Source of the DNA: Pantoea trifolii
GTDB lineage: Bacteria > Pseudomonadota > Gammaproteobacteria > Enterobacterales > Enterobacteriaceae
DNA: 64,000 bases
Assembly: GCF_024506435.1 (NCBI RefSeq)
Contig: NZ_JANIET010000001.1
Location: forward strand, 496,001-560,000
Reading direction: 5' to 3'
Below, piece by piece: positions 56,303 through 64,000 of this stretch. Numbering within the stretch: the stretch's first letter is position 1; each line of letters opens with the position of its first letter. A model generated the notes under the pieces. That model was not told the origin of the DNA. It saw nothing but the letters and a program-made list of their open reading frames with translations, and made no database searches. The position numbers and the translations under genes were made by a program.

Positions 56303-57085
56303 ATGTTGTTACAGGCGCTAGCGTCATTTGGACGTCAGGGAATTAATACCTGTGCCGCTTTTGGCCGCGCAGGCCTCATGCTCTTTCATGCGCTGGTGGG
56401 TAAGCCGGCGTTTCGTCGCCATGCGCCGCTGCTGGTAAAACAGCTCTACAGCGTGGGCGTATTATCGTTGCTGATCATTGTGGTATCCGGCCTGTTTATT
56501 GGCATGGTGCTGGGTCTGCAAGGCTATCTGGTGCTGACCACCTACAATGCTGAAACCAGCCTTGGCATGCTGGTGGCGCTCTCGCTGCTGCGTGAACTCG
56601 GTCCGGTAGTGACCGCATTGCTGTTTGCCGGCCGGGCAGGTTCAGCGTTAACCGCAGAAATCGGGCTGATGAAAGCCACTGAACAGCTCTCGAGCATGGA
56701 GATGATGGCCGTCGATCCATTACGTCGCGTGGTATCACCGCGCTTCTGGGCCGGCTTTATCAGCATGCCGCTACTGGCGCTGATCTTTACCGCCGTCGGT
56801 ATTGCCGGTGGCGCGCTGGTGGGGGTGAGCTGGAAAGGGATCGATCCGGGTTTCTTCTGGTCGGCGATGCAGAACGCGGTGGATTTCCGCACTGATGTCG
56901 TTAACTGCATGATCAAAAGCGCGGTCTTTGCCGTTACGGTAACCTGGATTGCGCTATTTAATGGCTATGATGCCATCCCGACCTCGGAAGGGATCAGTCG
57001 GGCGACGACGCGTACCGTGGTGCATGCTTCACTGGCGGTACTCGGTTTGGATTTTGTGCTGACAGCACTGATGTTTGGGAATTGA
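56303..57085 (+). CDS. mlaE: Phospholipid ABC transporter permease MlaE
   Basis: A 260-residue inner-membrane permease with about five membrane helices. Family segments are [33 protein letters not shown], [31 protein letters not shown] and the glycine-rich [18 protein letters not shown] region. It forms the MlaFEDB complex with its neighbours. Confidence 0.97.
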   Translation: MLLQALASFGRQGINTCAAFGRAGLMLFHALVGKPAFRRHAPLLVKQLYSVGVLSLLIIVVSGLFIGMVLGLQGYLVLTTYNAETSLGMLVALSLLRELGPVVTALLFAGRAGSALTAEIGLMKATEQLSSMEMMAVDPLRRVVSPRFWAGFISMPLLALIFTAVGIAGGALVGVSWKGIDPGFFWSAMQNAVDFRTDVVNCMIKSAVFAVTVTWIALFNGYDAIPTSEGISRATTRTVVHASLAVLGLDFVLTALMFGN

Positions 57086-57089
57086 TGCA

Positions 57090-57626
57090 ATGCAAAGCAA
57101 GAAAAACGAAATCTGGGTTGGCGTCTTCATGCTGGCTGCGCTGCTGGCGCTGTTATTCCTCGCTCTTCGCGTCGCCGATCTTAAAACAATCGGCACCGAA
57201 CCGACGTGGAAGATGTATGCCACCTTCGATAATATTGGCGGACTCAAAGTCAGTTCTCCGGTAAAAATTGGCGGCGTGTTAATTGGCCGTGTATCAGATA
57301 TCGCGCTTGATGAGAAAACCCTTTCTCCGCGTGTGACCATGGATATCAGCGATAAATTCGCCAATAAGATTCCAGACACCAGCTCATTAGCCATCCGCAC
57401 CCAAGGTCTGCTGGGTGAGCAGTTCCTGGCGTTGAATTTAGGTTTTGACGATCCTGAACTTGGCTCTTCGATGCTGAAAGATGGCGGCACGCTGCGTGAC
57501 ACCAAATCGGCACTGGTGCTGGAAGACCTCATCGGTCAATTCCTCTATAAGAGCGGCGATAACAAACCCAACGACAAATCCCAGGGTGCGGAGAGCGCAC
57601 CAGCAGCACCTGCAACAACGGAATAA
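57090..57626 (+). CDS. mlaD: Phospholipid-binding MCE protein MlaD
   Basis: A 178-residue protein with one N-terminal membrane anchor (WVGVFMLAALLALLFLAL) and a single MCE domain (YATFDNIGGLKVSSPVKIGGV, GLLGEQFLALNLG). It forms a hexameric periplasmic ring on MlaE. The C-terminus is an Ala/Pro-rich tail. ATG 57090 is 4 bp after the mlaE stop. Confidence 0.97.
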   Translation: MQSKKNEIWVGVFMLAALLALLFLALRVADLKTIGTEPTWKMYATFDNIGGLKVSSPVKIGGVLIGRVSDIALDEKTLSPRVTMDISDKFANKIPDTSSLAIRTQGLLGEQFLALNLGFDDPELGSSMLKDGGTLRDTKSALVLEDLIGQFLYKSGDNKPNDKSQGAESAPAAPATTE

Positions 57627-57641
57627 CCAACGAGGTAAAAC

Positions 57642-58280
57642 ATGATGTTTAGACGCTTACTGATGATTGCCGTGTTGGCAATCGCACCGCTGGCAGCCAA
57701 CGCCGCAGCGGATCAAACTAATCCTTACAAGCTGATGAACGAAGCGGCGGAAAAGACCTTCACCCGTCTGAAAAACGAACAGCCGAAGATTAAGCAGGAT
57801 CCGAACTATCTGCGCGAAGTGGTGCGTCAGGAACTGATGCCTTATGTACAGGTAAAATATGCCGGTGCGTTAGTTCTCGGTCGCTATTATCGCGATGCGA
57901 CACCGGCGCAACGCGATGCCTATTTTGCCGCGTTCGGTGATTATCTGGCGCAGGCGTACGGCCAGGCGCTGGCGCTGTATAACGGTCAAACTTACCAAAT
58001 CCAGCCGGAACAGCCGATTGGCGATGCCAATATCGTAGCGATTCGCGTCACCATTATCGATCCGAATGGTCGTCCGCCGGTGCGCCTCGATTTCCAGTGG
58101 CGCAAGAACAGCCAGACCGGCAACTGGCAGGCGTATGACATGGTGGCCGAAGGCATCAGCATGATCACCACGAAACAGAATGAGTGGGGCGACCTGTTGC
58201 GCACCAAAGGCATTGATGGCTTGACGGCTCAGCTGAAAGTCTATGCAGCACAGCCGATCACCCTGGATAAAAAGCAATAA
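57642..58280 (+). CDS. mlaC: Periplasmic phospholipid-binding protein MlaC
   Basis: A 212-residue periplasmic shuttle with a signal peptide (cleavage near ANA-A, about residue 21), then [21 protein letters not shown] and the NTF2-like core ([36 protein letters not shown]). It carries lipid between the MlaA-porin complex and MlaFEDB. Its TAA overlaps the start of mlaB. Confidence 0.97.
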   Translation: MMFRRLLMIAVLAIAPLAANAAADQTNPYKLMNEAAEKTFTRLKNEQPKIKQDPNYLREVVRQELMPYVQVKYAGALVLGRYYRDATPAQRDAYFAAFGDYLAQAYGQALALYNGQTYQIQPEQPIGDANIVAIRVTIIDPNGRPPVRLDFQWRKNSQTGNWQAYDMVAEGISMITTKQNEWGDLLRTKGIDGLTAQLKVYAAQPITLDKKQ

Positions 58281-58585
58281 TGAGTGAACCGTTACGCTGG
58301 CAGCGTACTGCCAGCACGCTGGCTTTAAGCGGCAAATTAGATCGTGATACTTTGCTGACCTTGTGGCAGGAACGTGACACTGCGGTGGCGGATATCACCA
58401 CCATCGACGTTGCCGGGCTGGAAAGGGTCGATTCAGCGGGTTTAGCGCTGTTGGTGCATCTGCGTGAAATCGCGCGAGCCCAAGGCAGCGTGCCACTTTT
58501 CTCTGGCATCTCCGATAAACTTCAGTCACTGATCACGCTGTATAACCTGCAGCAGATTATTGTTTCTGCGGAAAAAATCGCCTGA
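58280..58585 (+). CDS. mlaB: STAS-domain protein MlaB
   Basis: A 101-residue STAS protein that binds MlaF and supports its ATPase activity. The STAS loop is in DVAGLERVDSAGLALLVHL with the conserved serine. It overlaps mlaC (TAATG) and ends the operon before a terminator. Confidence 0.95.
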   Translation: MSEPLRWQRTASTLALSGKLDRDTLLTLWQERDTAVADITTIDVAGLERVDSAGLALLVHLREIARAQGSVPLFSGISDKLQSLITLYNLQQIIVSAEKIA

Positions 58586-58604
58586 TCTGCGGATGTCGAT
58601 GCTA

Positions 58605-58630
58605 AGCCCCTGATTTTTTCAGGGGCTTTT
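58605..58630 (+). terminator. Terminator of mlaFEDCB
   Basis: AGCCCCTGA-TTTTT-TCAGGGGCTTTT, 9-bp stem with a short T tail. Confidence 0.9.
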
Positions 58631-58699
58631 GCGTATTTAAGAGTCAGGCGCTTTCCTCTAAGATGGCAGCCTTATTATTATTAAGTGAAGTAACGAGCG

Positions 58700-58957
58700 A
58701 TGGAAAATAGTGAAGTTCAGGCCGTGCTGATGCAGGCGCTGGCATTAGAAGAAGTACACGTACTTAGCAACGATGGCAGCCATTTTCAGGTCATCGCAGT
58801 GGGCGAAATGTTCGGCGAACTGAGCCGCGTGAAGAAGCAGCAGGCTGTGTACGCGCCGCTGATGGAATATATTGCGGATAATCGTATTCATGCGGTTTCC
58901 ATCAAAACTTATACCCCAGCCGAGTGGGCGCGCGACCGTAAACTCAACGGTTTCTGA
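58700..58957 (+). CDS. ibaG: BolA-family iron metabolism protein IbaG
   Basis: An 85-residue BolA-like protein (E. coli YrbA/IbaG). It has [36 protein letters not shown] with the conserved histidine, and [13 protein letters not shown] near the end. IbaG works with monothiol glutaredoxin in Fe-S handling. It precedes murA by 46 bp, probably in one transcript. Confidence 0.95.
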   Translation: MENSEVQAVLMQALALEEVHVLSNDGSHFQVIAVGEMFGELSRVKKQQAVYAPLMEYIADNRIHAVSIKTYTPAEWARDRKLNGF

Positions 58958-58988
58958 GTGCCTCACCGGTTGTTTTATTGATAGATAA

Positions 58989-60263
<1,275 letters not shown>

Positions 60264-60281
60264 TTTTTACCTTTGCGCATT

Positions 60282-60316
60282 AAAAAACCAGTCACGGTAA
60301 CGCGGCTGGTTTTTTT
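60282..60316 (+). terminator. Terminator of murA
   Basis: AAAAAACCAG and CTGGTTTTTTTT arms with an imperfect CGCG-containing loop, followed by T8. Confidence 0.8.
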
Positions 60317-60331
60317 TCATCTGCAGTATGG

Positions 60332-60613
60332 TCAGATCTTTTTACGATCTTTGGGCGCTCGTATGCGCTTTTTGCGATCCTTCAGCAGACCGGTAAAAGG
60401 ATCATAATATCGGCTCGGCCAGATCTCTGCCGGATGCACCTTAATCGCATTGGCAATTAGCCATTCGCCTTTGGGCCAGGGGCGCGACAGCGCATTGGCC
60501 AATGTTGACGAGCTAAGCCCTGATTCCCGTGACAGCGCTGCCAGTGATGTGCCTTTCTTACGTAATGCTGCAATGATATCTGCCGGGTGCCAATCCACTT
60601 TCCTTGGGTACAT
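60332..60613 (-). CDS. sfsB: Ner-like DNA-binding regulator SfsB (Nlp)
   Basis: A 93-residue protein like phage Mu Ner and E. coli SfsB/Nlp: VDWHPADIIAALRKKGTSLAAL and the helix-turn-helix LSRESGLSSSTLANALSRPWPKGEWLIA. The C-terminus is a basic tail (KDRKKRIRAPKDRKK). In E. coli it stimulates maltose genes. It sits between murA and ispB as in E. coli. Confidence 0.93.
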   Translation of the reverse strand: MYPRKVDWHPADIIAALRKKGTSLAALSRESGLSSSTLANALSRPWPKGEWLIANAIKVHPAEIWPSRYYDPFTGLLKDRKKRIRAPKDRKKI

Positions 60614-60818
60614 AACTTTCTTCTCCGTGTCCGTGTTATTACTTCATCTCCGCTGAAAAAGCTTTCCCGTCGCAGAGATATCTGGAAAAAACCCGCATTT
60701 TTATAGCAAATGTTTCCAGTTAATTTCCAGTAAATGTTTGAACGGCGCACGAAACTGCGTCGCTTTTCGCAAAAGTGATGCAAGCGATGTAAGTAAAGGG
60801 GAGAAGAGTGAGAAAGGA

Positions 60819-60842
60819 AACGGGACCAATTCAGGCCCCGTT
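60819..60842 (-). terminator. Terminator of ispB
   Basis: AACGGGACC/GGCCCCGTT stem (one non-Watson-Crick pair) just after the ispB stop on the minus strand, followed by a pyrimidine-rich TTTCCTTTC. Confidence 0.65.
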
Positions 60843-60846
60843 AAAA

Positions 60847-61818
60847 TCAGAAGTCGCGTTGTACGGACATGTGCGCCAGCGCTTCAAGTGCGCTGCGCCA
60901 CGGGCTTTCAGGTAATACTTGCAGTGCTGAGATAGCTTTATCCGCCTCTTCTTCAGCACGTTTACGCGTCCACTCCAGCGAGCCAGTTTGTTGCATCGCT
61001 GCCAGCACCGGTTCCAGCAGATGACGACCGTTGCCTTCTTCAATCGCTTTGCGGATCATCTGCGCTTGCTCAGGCGTTCCATTGTGCATCGCGTGCAGCA
61101 GCGGCAGCGTCGGTTTGCCTTCGCTCAGGTCGTCACCGGTATTTTTACCCAGTGTTTCGCCATCCGCGCTGTAATCCAGCAAATCATCAATTAACTGGAA
61201 AGCGGTACCAAGATAGCGACCATAATCCTGCAGTGCTTTTTCCTGCGCTGGCGACGCATCAGCTAAAATCGCCGATGCTTGCGAAGCTGCTTCGAACAGG
61301 CGGGCGGTTTTGCTGTAGATCACCCGCATGTAGCTCTCTTCAGTGATGTCGGGATCGTTGCAGTTCATTAACTGCAGCACTTCCCCTTCGGCGATCACGT
61401 TGACCGCTTCCGACATCAGCGCCAGGATCTTTAAGGATCCCATGCTGGTCATCATCTGGAATGAGCGCGTATAGATAAAATCGCCCACCAGCACGCTAGC
61501 CGCATTACCAAACGCGGCGTTCGCGGTGGCTTTGCCACGGCGCATATCGGATTCATCCACCACATCATCGTGCAGCAGCGTCGCCGTATGGATAAATTCG
61601 ATCAGCGCCGCATTGGTGATGTGCAACGATCCCTGATAATTCAGCGCGCGTGCCGACAGCACAGCGATCATCGGACGGATGCGTTTGCCCCCGCCGCTGA
61701 TAATGTAATAGCCCAACTGGTTAATCAGTGAGACTTCTGAATTCAGCTGCTCGAGGATGGTCTGGTTGACGGCCGCCATGTCCTGCGCGGTTAATTCATT
61801 AATCTGTTCTAAGTTCAT
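60847..61818 (-). CDS. ispB: Octaprenyl diphosphate synthase IspB
   Basis: A 323-residue trans-prenyltransferase, equal to E. coli IspB, that makes the ubiquinone and menaquinone side chain. The first aspartate-rich motif is LLHDDVVDESDMRRG (Asp84, 85, 88) and the second LIDDLLDYSAD. The long upstream open frame has no homology; ATG 61818 matches the known start. It is divergent from rplU. Confidence 0.97.
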   Translation of the reverse strand: MNLEQINELTAQDMAAVNQTILEQLNSEVSLINQLGYYIISGGGKRIRPMIAVLSARALNYQGSLHITNAALIEFIHTATLLHDDVVDESDMRRGKATANAAFGNAASVLVGDFIYTRSFQMMTSMGSLKILALMSEAVNVIAEGEVLQLMNCNDPDITEESYMRVIYSKTARLFEAASQASAILADASPAQEKALQDYGRYLGTAFQLIDDLLDYSADGETLGKNTGDDLSEGKPTLPLLHAMHNGTPEQAQMIRKAIEEGNGRHLLEPVLAAMQQTGSLEWTRKRAEEEADKAISALQVLPESPWRSALEALAHMSVQRDF

Positions 61819-61970
61819 TCGTCTTTTCAGCTTTACTCGTTTTTTGCATGGTAAGCGCTTTAAACAGCGTGAGTTCAGGTAATCTGTTACTGATTGTACT
61901 TGAAAAATCGGGTTGCGAAACGTTTGCATTCGCCTTGCGCTTTTTTTCTGCAAGAGTGTGCAAAGTGCTC

Positions 61971-61999
61971 TTGTCTTCTGCTGGAGTATTGCGTAGAAT
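61971..61999 (+). promoter_or_regulatory. Sigma-70 promoter of rplU-rpmA
   Basis: TTGTCT (61971-61976) and TAGAAT (61994-61999) are separated by 17 bp, about 70 bp before the rplU start codon and followed by a GC-rich discriminator. Confidence 0.75.
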
Positions 62000-62071
62000 T
62001 CGCGCCCTATTGTGAATATTTATCGCGCCGCCTGATGAACAAGAAAGGCACGCGCAGAAGCGGAGTTTTAT

Positions 62072-62383
62072 ATGTACGCGGTTTTCCAAAGTGGTGGTAA
62101 ACAACACCGAGTAAGCGAAGGTCAGACCGTTCGCCTGGAAAAGCTGGACATCGCAACCGGTGAAACCATTGAGTTTGACCAGGTTCTGATGATCGCAAAT
62201 GGCGAAGACGTGAAAATCGGCGCGCCACTGGTTTCAGGCGGTGTGATCAAGGCAGAAGTTGTGGCTCACGGTCGTGGCGAGAAAATTAAAATCGTTAAGT
62301 TTCGTCGTCGTAAACACTACCGTAAGCAAGCTGGTCACCGTCAGTGGTTCACAGATGTGAAAATCACTGTGATCGGCGCGTAA
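62072..62383 (+). CDS. rplU: 50S ribosomal protein L21
   Basis: A 103-residue protein with [25 protein letters not shown] at the start and [19 protein letters not shown] in the RNA-binding C-terminal part. GGAG lies 6 bp before the ATG. First gene of rplU-rpmA. Confidence 0.99.
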   Translation: MYAVFQSGGKQHRVSEGQTVRLEKLDIATGETIEFDQVLMIANGEDVKIGAPLVSGGVIKAEVVAHGRGEKIKIVKFRRRKHYRKQAGHRQWFTDVKITVIGA

Positions 62384-62395
62384 GAGGAGATCTGA

Positions 62396-62656
<261 letters not shown>

Positions 62657-62702
62657 GGTTGTCGTGCTGCAGACGTCTACCGTCTGAATACACGAATGAA
62701 AG

Positions 62703-62727
62703 GCCCCGCAGCTTTGCGGGGCTTTTT
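62703..62727 (+). terminator. Terminator of rplU-rpmA
   Basis: GCCCCGCA-GCTT-TGCGGGGC with TTTTT, 46 bp after rpmA. Confidence 0.92.
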
Positions 62728-62893
62728 ACATTCTGCTACTGAGCTTGCTGGATAACAGTTACGCTTTAGCACAGTTGTTGTACAATTTATGTACTCCTGG
62801 CTTTGCCAGTCTTGTATTATCCGCCGTCGGTCAGCGCAGAAGACCCTGGCGGACCCGTTTGCGGCCTGCAAGCTGCCGTGAACGACAGCGTGA

Positions 62894-64000
<1,107 letters not shown>

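Overview
The window reads as a chromosome segment of a gammaproteobacterium of the order Enterobacterales, most likely an Erwiniaceae member close to Pantoea or Erwinia. Most of the right three quarters is gene-for-gene collinear with two blocks of the Escherichia coli chromosome and the proteins are recognisably similar, but several genes that E. coli has at these places are missing: cutA, yjeH, ecnA, ampC, frdABCD, dcuD/nan, gltD, yhcC, elbB and yhbE. I recognised genes by reading the translated sequences; no database search was possible.

Layout. (1) Positions 1-15400 are an accessory metabolic region to one side of a tRNA-Phe gene. It begins with a sugar module: a LacI-type regulator, a TIM-barrel sugar isomerase/epimerase and a Gfo/Idh/MocA dehydrogenase. 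A nitrogen-scavenging module follows: a polar amino-acid ABC transporter (ATPase, two permeases, and a binding protein encoded 7 kb away), a PxpA/PxpB/PxpC-like lactam hydrolase, an aminotransferase, an SDR dehydrogenase, a biotin-carrier-like protein without the biotinyl lysine, and a LysR regulator very close to Nac. Three sites of the Nac type (ATA-N9-TAT) lie in front of its operons. An EamA exporter and an RraA-like protein close the region. Short palindromic repeats (GGTCGCCAT-like) sit at several gene ends. (2) Positions 15406-28065 match the E. coli 94-min block: tRNA-Phe, yjdC, dsbD, dcuA, aspA, fxsA, groES-groEL, yjeI, epmB, efp, ecnB, blc, epmA. The EF-P translation factor and its two modification enzymes are therefore together. 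(3) At about 28070 the order jumps to the E. coli 72-min block, which runs to the right edge: degS, degQ, zapG, zapE, rplM-rpsI, sspA-sspB, the glutamate synthase locus, arcB with the sRNA arcZ, mtgA, npr-rapZ-ptsN-hpf-rpoN, lptB-lptA-lptC-kdsC-kdsD-yrbG, mlaFEDCB, ibaG-murA, sfsB, ispB, rplU-rpmA and obgE (cut by the window end).

The most unusual system is at 35043-42392. Where E. coli has gltB-gltD, this genome has an 1843-residue GltB-like protein (E. coli GltB is about 1500) followed 69 bp later by a 582-residue CysJ-type FMN/FAD diflavin reductase; gltD is not there. The long protein keeps the N-terminal-nucleophile cysteine glutaminase, the FMN-site and the C-terminal beta-helix domain. 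It has an inserted segment of about 170 residues, a C-terminal extension of about 260 residues, a changed FMN phosphate-site motif and a shortened Fe-S cysteine spacing. My inference is an alternative NADPH-dependent glutamate synthase in which a diflavin reductase replaces the GltD iron-sulfur flavoprotein.
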